Assembly (NCBI GenBank): GCA_964501335.1
Contig: CAZCTC010000028.1
Span: 1-64,000, forward strand
Direction of reading: 5' to 3'
Origin: CAZCTC01 sp964501335
GTDB lineage: Bacteria > Chloroflexota > Anaerolineae > B4-G1 > SLSP01
Length of the DNA stretch: 64,000 nucleotides
Shown: one piece after another, positions 49,493-58,281 of the stretch
Numbering within the stretch: position 1 is the first letter of the stretch
How the letters are laid out: each line of letters begins with the position of its first letter
Position numbers and translations under genes: made by a program
Notes under the pieces: generated by a model
Seen by the model: only the letters and a program-made list of their open reading frames with translations
The model's database searches: none
Told to the model about the DNA's origin: nothing

Positions 49493-50193
49493 GATAGCGC
49501 CTCACGTTGGGCGGCGATCAATTGAGTCACTCCGATAGCTGCCAGATCCAGCATGTCGGCCAGGAGGGGGCGGGAGAGAGGCCGGCTTTCTGCGGTGCCC
49601 TGGATTTCGATGAAATCACCGGCCGCATTCATCACGATATTGAGATCGACTTCGGCTGTGGAGTCTTCGGCATAATTGAGGTCGAGCCGGGGTTCTCCTT
49701 CGATCAAGCCGACGCTGACGGCGGCGAGCGGCGGGCGCAGCGTTTCCGGGGGGAGGGTGCCGGCGGCGATCAGTTTGCGCAGCGCCAGAGCCAGGGCGAC
49801 GTATCCTCCCGTGATGGCTGCGGTACGGGTCCCGCCGTCGGCCTGGAGGACATCGCAGTCTATGGTGAGGGTGCGGGGGCCGAGGCTATCCAGATCGACA
49901 GCCTGACGGAGACTGCGGCCGATCAGTCGGCGGATTTCCTGGGCACGTCCGCCTTCGGTATGGTTGCGGGGGATGCGGGTTTGGGTGGCGCGGGGAAGCA
50001 TGGCATATTCGGCGGTAATCCAGCCTTTTTGCCCTTCCTGGCGCCAGCGAGGCTGGCTTTCCTGGATGGTGGCGGTACAGAGAACCCAGGTTTGTCCCGC
50101 CTGGATTAATGCGGAGCCTTCCGGATAAGCGAGCGGAGAGAGTTTGATCGTTATGGGCCGGAGTTGATCCGGTGCACGGCCGTCAGGGCGCAT
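49489..50193 (-). CDS. rph: Ribonuclease PH
   Basis: A 234-residue 3'-5' phosphorolytic exoribonuclease that trims tRNA 3' ends. Opening MRPDGRAPDQLRPI and blocks AEYAMLPRATQTR, GRSLRQAVDLDSLGPRTL and DVLQADGGTRTAAITGG are characteristic. The start at 50193 follows AGGAG by 7 nt and is preferred to an in-frame ATG 7 codons upstream. It shares an operon with the membrane-anchored gene at 48119 and perhaps the DUF218 gene. Confidence 0.97.
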   Translation of the reverse strand: MRPDGRAPDQLRPITIKLSPLAYPEGSALIQAGQTWVLCTATIQESQPRWRQEGQKGWITAEYAMLPRATQTRIPRNHTEGGRAQEIRRLIGRSLRQAVDLDSLGPRTLTIDCDVLQADGGTRTAAITGGYVALALALRKLIAAGTLPPETLRPPLAAVSVGLIEGEPRLDLNYAEDSTAEVDLNIVMNAAGDFIEIQGTAESRPLSRPLLADMLDLAAIGVTQLIAAQREALS

Positions 50194-50237
50194 GATTTTT
50201 CTCCTGTTGTACAAAACTAGGCCGGAGGGCCGGGCCT

Positions 50238-50265
50238 ATTGTATTAAGGGCCGGGGCTTTGTCAA
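50238..50265 (-). promoter_or_regulatory. Promoter of rph
   Basis: On the minus strand, TTGACA (50260-50265), a 16-bp spacer and TACAAT (50238-50243). Confidence 0.75.
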
Positions 50266-50304
50266 GCAGGATGATTTTTGAGCGGTGCGGTCTGTTTTTA
50301 TTTT

Positions 50305-50365
50305 AGGGTCTGTAAATTTATAAGTTTTCGAATTTTCCTGGGGCAATGCGGGAAAAAGCTGATGG
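50305..50365. repeat. MITE-like AGGGGTC element, copy 3, truncated
   Basis: AGGGTCTGTAAATTTATAAG and the interior up to the A-run match copy 2, then similarity stops and the CCCCT end is absent. Confidence 0.6.
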
Positions 50366-50369
50366 GCGC

Positions 50370-50404
50370 AGCGTGAGGCGTAAGCTGAGATTACGCCTCA
50401 CGCT
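50370..50404 (-). repeat. Hairpin after the 990-residue gene
   Basis: A 14-bp stem AGCGTGAGGCGTAA with its complement and a 7-nt loop, about 44 bp beyond the stop codon. A U-run is lacking, so it may be a processing or protective structure instead of an intrinsic terminator. Confidence 0.55.
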
Positions 50405-50447
50405 CCACCCGTCAGGGCGGGCAACTGTGTGGATATATAGTGTGTGT

Positions 50448-53420
50448 TCAATTTCGAACGACTTTTTTGATTGAGGGGAGATAGAAATTGCCATAAACCG
50501 GGACGATTTTGAGTGTGGTGGTGTCGGTGGTTTCCGTGACTCCGTCGCCGGCCTTGATTTGGGCGCGGCAGGTTCTAGTCCAGCCTGCCGGAATTTTTAG
50601 ATTCAGATAGCGGTTTTGCTCGATGCGGAAGTGGCAATTGATGTCGTTGCCGGTAGCTAATTGCAGGCTGAGCAGGGAATCCGGGGTGTCGACATCGGCG
50701 GCGTGAGCCCAAAGATCAAAGAGAAGGATATCTTCAGAGACGGCCAGGACCGTGCGGTCAGGGAGGTTCAGTTCCGGGGGGGTATTGTAATCGATTCCGT
50801 TTTGATAGAGGATCGGCAGGGCGAGATGGGCGCTTTGCCCGCTCTCTTTCCAATGAGCCCAGAAATCGGCGAAACTCCTTTCGACGGGGTCGGTTCGGAT
50901 GATTTCCCAGAGGGGTTGAAATCCCACACTGAGGGTATCTTTGCCGTCGTTATCGCTGTCATAGAGATCGTAGAGGGTTTGTGCTACCCGGGCTTCTACA
51001 TTGTCGCCGATGTGCTCACCGTCATTGCGGTTGTGGGTTTCCAGGTTTGGTGAGCCGTTGAGGCAATGGCCGGGGGCTTCATCCAGACAGGGATCTCCGT
51101 TCACGGCCAGGGGGAAAAATTCGGCCCATCCTTCGGTCCAGGCGCAGAGGGGTGTTTTTTGGTCAAATAAATCATGGCCTTGAATGACATAGGCGTTGAA
51201 ATCATCAAAGCTTGAAGGGTCCCAAAACCACCAGTCCATGGCGTTGTACATGTAATGATGGGCAACTTCATGGACGACAGGGTCTGAGGCATTGATACGT
51301 ATAGGTATATCTGAAATAAAAATTCCAGAAATTGGAAAATAGGGCCAGATAAAGGAATTGCAGGCCTCTCTAATTCCAAAGGAGTAACAATTGAGATTTT
51401 GTTCCCAACGGGCTGCGACGGAGCCTGGGTCGGTGCCGTGAGTTGAGACGTATTCCCAGCTATTCCGTAAATCCTGGAAGATCCACATGGCTTCGATCTG
51501 AAGATTATTGAACTGAATTGTATAAGTGGGCAAATTTGAAGTTCCATCTTGAATATCTATTTGAATCGTAGGGTAATTCCATTGATAAATAGCTCCGTCA
51601 AGATCGGTTACCATGCGATGGGCGGTAGGGCTGTCGCTGGCGTCGGTCTGCCAGACGACATAAAGATCCAGGCGTCGGGCGGCAGGATTTCCGGTCAGAT
51701 CGTCGTCATCCCAATTGCGGACGGCGGGAAAGCGGTAGTAACCCTGGGCATTGGTGAGCACGCTGGCCAGATGATCGTCTTCGGGGCCGAAGCCGGGCGG
51801 TGCATCGTCGTCGTAGAGCTGGGCTTTGGTGTAGGGGGCCGGCAATCGCTGCCCGTCACGGTCGTAGTAGAAGAGCGAGCCGGTGACCTGAACGCGGCCG
51901 GGAAGATATTGTTGGAGTTCGATGTTGTCAATGATGGGACCGGCGAAAGTAAGGTTGTCGTTGCTGTAAAAGCGCCAGGAAAGCCAGAGCAGTTCTTCTC
52001 CTGCGTAAGGTTGCAGGTTGATTTCTTCGTCTTCCCAGTGGGGTGTGGATGTATCCCACCGGGTTACCTGCCGAAAGGAGACCCCGTCGCGGGAGACTTC
52101 GAGGTCCAGATAATCCAGGTAGTTTTCTATTTCTATCTGAAGGTCGAAGGTGAGCGATAGCTGGATGCTGTTGTGGAGGTAAAAGGGGCCGGCGATCATG
52201 CGGGTGTTCATATTATTGGGATAATTGTCGTCTGAGCCGGGGGCGATGCCGTCGCGTCCGTCGCGGGCGGGCCAGGCAGCCTGATAGCCGCCGGTGCCGG
52301 AAAAGCTGGGCATGCGACCCCAGTAGCGTTCATAGCCGTCATTGCTCAGATCCTGGCGCTCCCAGATTTCGTCGTTCCAGCTGCTGCTTTCAAAGTTTTC
52401 GGTAAAAGCCGTTTGCCAGGTGCCGTCGGCGGGAATGGGATGAAGGTCGAGAATTGGAACCGTTGTGATCGGTTGCGAAGCAGCCATCATGAAAGGGGGT
52501 TGGGGATCGCCGTAGTAGGAGATCCTCAGAATGGCCCAGGTGAAGGTGCCGGCGATGCCGGAAACCGTGTCGGTGATGATAACGGTCCAGGTGCCTCTGA
52601 CCCGTTGGGGCGGGGCAGGAATCGTGAAGGGAAGGACGATCTCACCGTTTTCGCGTTTTTCGGGAGGGAAAGGCTGGCGATCCCAGACCCGGGTACGGGT
52701 CTGACCGTCGGGGGCCAGGATATCGATGATCAACTCTTCGGCCTGGGGGTGATCGATAAAGAGATAGCCCCGGGATTCGTAGGCGAGTTGTTCTCCTACA
52801 TTGGCTGTAACCGGCAAAGTAACCGTCAAGGGGGTTCCATTGTCGGGAATGGGGGCCTGGAGGTAGTAGGTGCCTCCACTGTGGATTTGGGGGCGGAATG
52901 GGGTGAGGGTAGGAAGCGGCGGTTGGGGAGTCTGGAAGAGCGTGTTGGGATTGTAGGTGTTGGCCAGTCCTTCTATATCAGGATTGGGGGTTCCGCCATT
53001 TTCAGTAACGTGGATAAGTATTGAATCTGCTATTGATAGGCCATTTTTGTTTAATAAAAGGGCTCCAGTGTGGACATATCCTCCTACGCTTTTTTGTGTA
53101 ATTGTAATAAAGCTGGTAATTATAAAAGGGTTGTTCTTTTTTATATCAAGGTTCCATTGCGAGGGGGAGGCTGGTGCTACTCCTGGAAGAGTCACGGACA
53201 GATAAACCCACAAATCTTTTTCTTCATGATCGCTGGTGACTGTGACGGTGACGGGGGTGCGTTCGTTGATGTGGATGGGTTCGGCGATGTCAAATTCAAT
53301 GCAGAGTCCGTCCTGGCAATTGGCTTCACGTTTGCCAGATGCACAGGCAGCCAGCAACAGAATCAGGGCAGGTACCAGGGCATACAGGGCAATCCCATAG
53401 GTCAATTTTCGAGCTTTCAT
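50448..53420 (-). CDS. Secreted HEVAHH metallopeptidase with P-like and Cna-like domains
   Basis: A 990-residue lipoprotein: signal with lipobox LLAAC ending at Cys26. Residues 30-140 form a beta domain. A proprotein-convertase P-like domain (about 195-315) follows, with VRGTWTVIITDTVSG; then a jelly-roll/MAM-like region (about 345-520) and a carboxypeptidase-regulatory-like domain (about 525-600) with LTNAQGYYRFPAV. Zinc motif HEVAH lies at residues 717-721, with a likely third ligand in TEGWAEFF. A C-terminal domain follows. It looks like an extracellular or surface metalloprotease; substrate unknown. ACAGGAGGAAAACG precedes the ATG. Confidence 0.82.
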   Translation of the reverse strand: MKARKLTYGIALYALVPALILLLAACASGKREANCQDGLCIEFDIAEPIHINERTPVTVTVTSDHEEKDLWVYLSVTLPGVAPASPSQWNLDIKKNNPFIITSFITITQKSVGGYVHTGALLLNKNGLSIADSILIHVTENGGTPNPDIEGLANTYNPNTLFQTPQPPLPTLTPFRPQIHSGGTYYLQAPIPDNGTPLTVTLPVTANVGEQLAYESRGYLFIDHPQAEELIIDILAPDGQTRTRVWDRQPFPPEKRENGEIVLPFTIPAPPQRVRGTWTVIITDTVSGIAGTFTWAILRISYYGDPQPPFMMAASQPITTVPILDLHPIPADGTWQTAFTENFESSSWNDEIWERQDLSNDGYERYWGRMPSFSGTGGYQAAWPARDGRDGIAPGSDDNYPNNMNTRMIAGPFYLHNSIQLSLTFDLQIEIENYLDYLDLEVSRDGVSFRQVTRWDTSTPHWEDEEINLQPYAGEELLWLSWRFYSNDNLTFAGPIIDNIELQQYLPGRVQVTGSLFYYDRDGQRLPAPYTKAQLYDDDAPPGFGPEDDHLASVLTNAQGYYRFPAVRNWDDDDLTGNPAARRLDLYVVWQTDASDSPTAHRMVTDLDGAIYQWNYPTIQIDIQDGTSNLPTYTIQFNNLQIEAMWIFQDLRNSWEYVSTHGTDPGSVAARWEQNLNCYSFGIREACNSFIWPYFPISGIFISDIPIRINASDPVVHEVAHHYMYNAMDWWFWDPSSFDDFNAYVIQGHDLFDQKTPLCAWTEGWAEFFPLAVNGDPCLDEAPGHCLNGSPNLETHNRNDGEHIGDNVEARVAQTLYDLYDSDNDGKDTLSVGFQPLWEIIRTDPVERSFADFWAHWKESGQSAHLALPILYQNGIDYNTPPELNLPDRTVLAVSEDILLFDLWAHAADVDTPDSLLSLQLATGNDINCHFRIEQNRYLNLKIPAGWTRTCRAQIKAGDGVTETTDTTTLKIVPVYGNFYLPSIKKVVRN

Positions 53421-53449
53421 CGTTTTCCTCCTGTTTGAATTAACGAAAA

Positions 53450-53478
53450 CGGCCTACCGGTTTTGGGCCGGCAGGCCG
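53450..53478 (-). promoter_or_regulatory. Leader hairpin upstream of the metallopeptidase gene
   Basis: CGGCCT-A-CCGG and CCGG-C-AGGCCG form an 11-position stem with one A/C mismatch and a 7-nt loop, 30-58 bp before the start codon. It could control translation or mRNA stability; no riboswitch class is recognised. Confidence 0.45.
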
Positions 53479-53567
53479 TGATGGATGAAGCATGAGCCGG
53501 AAGGCATCAGGAAATGAAATTCGGTGTTGGGGAATGGATAATGAATGATGGCAGGTGGTTTTGCAAT

Positions 53568-53597
53568 AGAATAGCACGAATTTTGTGAAAAATCCAA
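53568..53597 (-). promoter_or_regulatory. Possible promoter of the metallopeptidase gene
   Basis: On the minus strand, TTGGAT (53592-53597), an 18-bp spacer and TATTCT (53568-53573), leaving a leader of about 140 nt that includes the hairpin. Confidence 0.35.
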
Positions 53598-53734
53598 TAT
53601 TAACGGATATGATTTTGCGGCGGGATGGTGGATCTAGACAGGATATAGAGGTTTTAAAGATCGATCTATGTCTGACAAGGAGGGATAGGTGTGTGCAGTG
53701 TGAAGAGCAAAAAGTAAAAAAGAACTTTTGCAGC

Positions 53735-53762
53735 TTGCGCTTTGTTCCGTCCGGTTTATAAT
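53735..53762 (+). promoter_or_regulatory. Promoter of the LysM-domain gene
   Basis: TTGCGC (53735-53740), a 16-bp spacer and TATAAT (53757-53762), about 30 bp upstream of the ATG. Confidence 0.65.
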
Positions 53763-53791
53763 TTCGGTTTTAGCGCTTACAGGAGGTGGGT

Positions 53792-54745
53792 ATGGCAGGA
53801 CTCCACGGAAAGGGCATCTGGTTGGCCCATTCTTATGATTTGCAGCGGGCAGTAGAAATGGCGACCGGGATCGAGGCGACTCATTTGATGGTTAAAGTGG
53901 GACATGGCCCGATTTATTTTCCTGAAACCACCCTGGATTTGTTGAAGCGGGTGCGGAGTTTGGGTTTTCAGCCGTTAGCCTGGGTTCAGTTGACCGATCG
54001 GGCTTCACAGGATGCTTTTCGTGCCGTCGAACGGGCTTTGACGGCCGGCTATAATGGTGTGGTTTTATCGTTAGGCAGCGGTTATCTGACGGCGCGCCAG
54101 ATACGTCCCTTTGCTGATCAGCTGGAGAATGTGAAGGCTTTCAGCGATTCACTTTATGTGGCCACGCCGCCGCTGGCTGCTTTGCCGGATCGTTCAGTTT
54201 TGGAAATTTTGGCACCCTATTGTATGGGGGGGTGGATGCCTTTCTGTTTCGCTGCTTATGGCGATTCACCCGAGATTGTCATCGATCGGAATGTGTATCA
54301 GGCTCTGGGGCCATTATCCCTGTTATGGGGTGGGACTCCGGCGGTCTATCCGGTCATTTCGCCGTTGCAGCGGTTGCAGGGTGATCCTTTTTTGCCGGAA
54401 ATGTTTATTCCCTGGATTGAGGGAATCATTCGGCATGGGATTGATTTCTTTTCGGTCGATCACGCGGCCGTAACGGAAAAGGTGCTCTGGCCTTTGATTC
54501 AATCGATCGGAGTGCCGATGGAAGCGGCTCCGGCTTTCAGTGAAATTGCTGATGAATCGGGAGCTTATCTGGCCCAGCCGGTGTATGTCACCGTGACGTC
54601 GCGGGATACGGTGTGGGGATTGATCAATCGTTATGGATTGACCAAGGAAAAGTTTTGGGAATGGAACGGTCATTTATGGGAAAGCCGGGGGTTGCCCAAG
54701 GATCCCGACTATTTGCAGGAGGGCTGGCGGATACGGATTAAGTGA
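53792..54745 (+). CDS. TIM-barrel-like protein with C-terminal LysM domain
   Basis: A 317-residue protein. Residues 1-245 look like an alpha/beta (glycoside-hydrolase-type) barrel: HLMVKVGHG, PLAWVQLTD, GYNGVVLSLGSG and HGIDFFSVDHAAV suggest strand ends, although I cannot place catalytic acids. The last about 55 residues form a LysM domain (VYVTVTSRDTVWGLINRYGLTKEKFWEWN), which binds peptidoglycan or chitin-like polymers. No signal peptide is seen, which is odd for LysM. The start at 53792 follows AGGAGG by 5 nt; the GTG two codons upstream overlaps the ribosome site and is rejected. Confidence 0.75.
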   Translation: MAGLHGKGIWLAHSYDLQRAVEMATGIEATHLMVKVGHGPIYFPETTLDLLKRVRSLGFQPLAWVQLTDRASQDAFRAVERALTAGYNGVVLSLGSGYLTARQIRPFADQLENVKAFSDSLYVATPPLAALPDRSVLEILAPYCMGGWMPFCFAAYGDSPEIVIDRNVYQALGPLSLLWGGTPAVYPVISPLQRLQGDPFLPEMFIPWIEGIIRHGIDFFSVDHAAVTEKVLWPLIQSIGVPMEAAPAFSEIADESGAYLAQPVYVTVTSRDTVWGLINRYGLTKEKFWEWNGHLWESRGLPKDPDYLQEGWRIRIK

Positions 54746-54757
54746 TTTTGGCCCAAC

Positions 54758-54785
54758 TTGCCAAAAAACGGCTTTGTGGTACAAT
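54758..54785 (+). promoter_or_regulatory. Promoter of the tRNA cluster
   Basis: TTGCCA (54758-54763), a 16-bp spacer and TACAAT (54780-54785), 37 bp upstream of tRNA-Gly. Confidence 0.75.
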
Positions 54786-54822
54786 CTGAGGCGTGCGGGC
54801 GAAAGCCCAAACAGAAAAAAGC

Positions 54823-54895
<73 letters not shown>

Positions 54896-54905
54896 TTTTC
54901 ACTTC

Positions 54906-54976
54906 GGCGACGTAGCCAAGTGGCAAGGCAGGGGTCTGCAAAACCTCCACCGTCGGTTCGAGTCCGACCGTCGCCT
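54906..54976 (+). tRNA. tRNA-Cys (GCA)
   Basis: Acceptor arms GGCGACG/CGTCGCC, anticodon loop TCTGCAAAA with GCA, T arm CGGTTCGAGTCCG, discriminator T typical of Cys. It lies 10 bp after tRNA-Gly. Confidence 0.96.
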
Positions 54977-55044
54977 CTGGAAGAATGAGTGATCTGCGGG
55001 CATCGTTAAAGGTGCCCGTTTCTTGTATCTTAATGAGTGAATAT

Positions 55045-55128
55045 GGGGCGGTGGCGAAATAGGCAGCCGCCGGGGACTTAAAATCCTCTGTCCGAAAGGA
55101 CGTGTGGGTTCGACTCCCACCCGCCCCA
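55045..55128 (+). tRNA. tRNA-Leu (TAA)
   Basis: Acceptor arms GGGGCGG/CCGCCCC, anticodon loop ACTTAAAAT with TAA, a long variable arm (TCTGTCCGAAAGGACG) and discriminator A. The 159 bp to the next gene hold no recognised feature. Confidence 0.96.
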
Positions 55129-55287
55129 CTTTATCAATCTCGACACGGCTGATCAAGGCCGTTGTATTTTCAGGCGCCTCCTCGGGCAGGAATGGAGGAT
55201 GGCCGGCTGACCCCAGGGTCCTGCCGTTTTTACTTCGGATTGGTTTTCCTCCTCTCCCGATAGTCGCCGTAAACTCAAGAGGCCAAA

Positions 55288-57642
55288 GTGTCGCGATTAC
55301 GGTTGCTTCGAATAGGAATCCTCGTCGGTTTGCTGCTTGCTTTTGCGCTACGTTTTTATCGTTTAGGCCATCAAAATCTCTGGTGGGATGAAGGCCTTTC
55401 TATCCTTTCCACTCGCCAATCTTTTGTCGATGCCACGTTGTGGACCGCTGGTGATGTTCACCCGCCTCTTTATTTTTGGACCCTCTGGTTGTGGTCTCAG
55501 ATAACCGGTGAAACCGAATTTGCCCTGCGCGCCATCACGGCTCTTTTTTCCTGTTTGACGGTAGCCCTGATGTATCCGTTCGGTCGCCGTTTGGGCGGGC
55601 GCGGTGTGGGACTGGCGGCTGTGATTTTGCTTGCTCTATCGCGTTTCCATATCTGGTGGGCCCAGGAAATGCGGATGTATACGCTGGCCGGTCTGTGTAT
55701 TGCTCTTTCTTCCTATTTGTTGTTGCGATTGTTGACCCGTCCTTTGAAAGCACTCTCCTGGAAGGCGTGGGGGGTGTGGGTCCTGGCGACTCTGGGGGCG
55801 TTATACACCATTTATGCCGCGGTGACTTTGCTTCTGATCCAGAATCTGATTGTGTTGGGGGTGGGACTGGCGCGGAAGAACGATCGCTGGGGCTTGTGGT
55901 GGCAGTGGGCCGTGGCTCAGGGGGCGGTGGCGGTGGGGATGGCACCCTGGCTGGCCCTGGCTTTGCCGCGAATGCATTCCTGGTCTGTGGTGCAGGAACC
56001 GGCTTCGTTGGGATTTGTGATGCAGCTCGATGCGGTTTTGCTTACGTTAGGGATTTCTACGGAAATCGGCCGTTATGTGTGGCCGATTGCGGGATGGTTG
56101 GCTTTGATTGGGATTGGAATGGTGTGTTTGATTTATCGGCGCCGTTCCGGGACCGTGGTTCCTTTGGGACTGGGGCTGGCTGTGGTGGTGTTGGGCGTGC
56201 TGGCTCCACCGGTCGTGATCTGGTTTTTGACTCAACCGCGGGCCTTGTTTTATACACCTCGTGTGGAAGCCCGCTATCTGGTCCCCTGGGGGCCATTTTT
56301 TGCGTTATGGGTAGCCTGGGCCTGGAATGGATGGATGCGAGAAAAGTTTTTGCGTATTCCCGGCCTGCTGGCGGGTATGGCGATTCTGGGGGGGATGATC
56401 TGGGTTCTGCCCCAGTATTATGAGCCCCGGTATTTGCACGATGACCTCCAGACGTTAACCCGCACGATTTGGGCTTACGCCCGTCCCGGCGATGCGGTCT
56501 GGCTGGTATCGGGGGATCGCTATCCCGTCTTTCTTTCCTATTATGACCGGCCGGAGGCGCCACTCAACCGACCGGCAGTGGAATTTTTGCCCCATGCGGG
56601 CACAATGACGTCTCCGGAAACACTGGCGGCAGATCTGCAATCGGTGGCGAGCGGACGTAGCCGGATCTGGCTGGCGCAGGTGGAAAGCGGATTACAGGAC
56701 CCGGACGGTTGGGTAGAGCGCTGGGTCAGCAGTCAGTATACACCGGCGATGCGTTTGGGCGTGGGGTACAATCAGTTGACCTTATACATTCCCCGATCCA
56801 GTCCTGTCTGGCAGCCGACGACGGATCAAATGCCCCCCATGCTTCAGGGCGCAGTTCTGCCGGGAGTGTTGTTTTTAGGTTATGACCTGGCTACGGATGA
56901 ATTCCGTTCGGGAGATCGGGTGCGTTTTAATCTTTATGTGCGGGCTACGGCTCCGGTCACCTTAACGGTGCGGATGGTGGGAGAAAAAGGGGAAGCCGGA
57001 CGGATTTTGTTGCCGTTGAAAGCCGGGATGGAGGTATTGCGGTTGCCCGTGGAATTTGGAATCACTCCCTATATGCCGGCGGGGAGCTATCATATGGGGA
57101 TTTCGGCCGATTCAGATGTTGAAATTGCCATGGGGAAGTTGCAGGTAACTCATACGGAAGTCAGCCCTGATCCAGAATCGATCCCCGTGCCGATGCTGGC
57201 GCAGGTGGGAGAGTCAATTCGCTTTTTGGGGTATGGGCTGCACGGCGTCAAGGGGCAAAATCCACCGGAGATTTATCCGGGGGAAACGTTGCGCCTGGAC
57301 CTTTACTGGGAAAGTCCGGAACCGTTGGATGAGCATTTTACTGTTTTTACGCATCTGGTCGGGACGGCTTACAATCCTGCGACGGGGGGGCCCTTATGGG
57401 CACAGCTGGATCAGGAACCGGTAGGGGGGACTTATCCTACAACTGATTGGTTACCTGACCTGCCGCTGCGGGATTCTTACGAATTGTTGATTCCGGCCGA
57501 TGCTCCTCCGGGAGATTATCAGTTGGAAGTCGGGATGTATCGACCGATGACGGGGGAACGGTTACCGGTTTCAGGGAGGGGGGCAGATTTTGAGGCCCGA
57601 CGGTTGTTGTTGCCGGTCATAAGAGTGGTTGCACGCCCTTAA
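55288..57642 (+). CDS. GT39-like membrane glycosyltransferase
   Basis: A 784-residue integral membrane protein. The N-terminal two thirds have about ten membrane helices; LWWDEGLSILSTR near residue 31 holds the Asp/Glu pair of PMT/ArnT-type (GT39) enzymes, and HPPLYFWTLWLW the following conserved His-Pro. They transfer sugars from polyprenyl phosphate to proteins or lipids on the outer face. The last about 280 residues are extracytoplasmic beta-rich domains (VTLTVRMVGEKGE and LRLDLYWES) without known motifs, common in Chloroflexota GT39 proteins. It starts with GTG. Confidence 0.88.
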   Translation: MSRLRLLRIGILVGLLLAFALRFYRLGHQNLWWDEGLSILSTRQSFVDATLWTAGDVHPPLYFWTLWLWSQITGETEFALRAITALFSCLTVALMYPFGRRLGGRGVGLAAVILLALSRFHIWWAQEMRMYTLAGLCIALSSYLLLRLLTRPLKALSWKAWGVWVLATLGALYTIYAAVTLLLIQNLIVLGVGLARKNDRWGLWWQWAVAQGAVAVGMAPWLALALPRMHSWSVVQEPASLGFVMQLDAVLLTLGISTEIGRYVWPIAGWLALIGIGMVCLIYRRRSGTVVPLGLGLAVVVLGVLAPPVVIWFLTQPRALFYTPRVEARYLVPWGPFFALWVAWAWNGWMREKFLRIPGLLAGMAILGGMIWVLPQYYEPRYLHDDLQTLTRTIWAYARPGDAVWLVSGDRYPVFLSYYDRPEAPLNRPAVEFLPHAGTMTSPETLAADLQSVASGRSRIWLAQVESGLQDPDGWVERWVSSQYTPAMRLGVGYNQLTLYIPRSSPVWQPTTDQMPPMLQGAVLPGVLFLGYDLATDEFRSGDRVRFNLYVRATAPVTLTVRMVGEKGEAGRILLPLKAGMEVLRLPVEFGITPYMPAGSYHMGISADSDVEIAMGKLQVTHTEVSPDPESIPVPMLAQVGESIRFLGYGLHGVKGQNPPEIYPGETLRLDLYWESPEPLDEHFTVFTHLVGTAYNPATGGPLWAQLDQEPVGGTYPTTDWLPDLPLRDSYELLIPADAPPGDYQLEVGMYRPMTGERLPVSGRGADFEARRLLLPVIRVVARP

Positions 57643-57651
57643 AGAGGGTGT

Positions 57652-58032
57652 TCAGGAGCAGTTTTCGAGCGGCTGAGAGACATATTGATGACGGAGCAGG
57701 GCCAGTAGATCGGGCAAGGTCGGGTTGTCCAGTTGATGAGAAGGGAGGGCGGCTGATTTCATATGCAGCCGGCTACCATCTTTTGCCAGGGCCAGGAATC
57801 CTACCTGCGGATGGGCCAACAGTAAAGGTTGGAGTGCTTCGGGGAGATTGCCGTCAGTCTGTAGAGAAACAATGACCCATTGTACTTCCAGCGTATTGAG
57901 GGCGGAGGACAGACCTGCCCAATCTTTGGCTTCTCCTACAATTTGAAGATCGGCCGGTTTGTTGAGCACCCTTTTTAACATATCCCGTAAAAGTTTCGGT
58001 TCATTGGCTACAATAATATGAAATGTGGACAT
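57652..58032 (-). CDS. Degenerate receiver-domain-like protein
   Basis: A 126-residue protein that resembles a CheY-like receiver at the start (FHIIVANEPKLLRDMLKRVLN). The position of the phospho-acceptor Asp at the end of beta-3 is taken by Ser/Leu (WVIVSLQTDG), and the acidic pair after beta-1 is reduced (ANEP). It should not be phosphorylated in the normal way, if it is a receiver at all. No output domain is present. It is divergent from the FHA/GlgX genes with a palindrome in between. Alternative: an unrelated Rossmann-like fold. Confidence 0.65.
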   Translation of the reverse strand: MSTFHIIVANEPKLLRDMLKRVLNKPADLQIVGEAKDWAGLSSALNTLEVQWVIVSLQTDGNLPEALQPLLLAHPQVGFLALAKDGSRLHMKSAALPSHQLDNPTLPDLLALLRHQYVSQPLENCS

Positions 58033-58104
58033 AATTATTTCCTTTGGGATTCTTGGGATTAATTGGGTCAGGTGATGTCAGCATAACACGCGCCTTTCTG
58101 GTTG

Positions 58105-58125
58105 TCTATGTATCCCAGACATAGA
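58105..58125. promoter_or_regulatory. Palindrome in divergent promoter region
   Basis: TCTATGT and ACATAGA separated by 7 bp form a symmetric operator-like site between the pseudo-receiver gene and the FHA gene. The same half-site (TCTATGTCTGACA) occurs at 53665-53677. Confidence 0.4.
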
Positions 58126-58281
58126 AAGAAGTATAACCTCCTCTATATCTTCCGTCGGCAATCTGTATTTATGCTACTTTGTGTTACAATGAATACACAA
58201 TTATATGGAAAATGTACCCTTTCCTGAGGGATTACAGGGCTAATCAGCATTGAACATAGATGCAGAGAATTGGGAGCAAAA

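Noticed and set aside
53450..53478. Intrinsic terminator upstream of the metallopeptidase gene
   Set aside because: The loop has Ts, but no T-run follows the stem on either strand; kept only as a leader hairpin.
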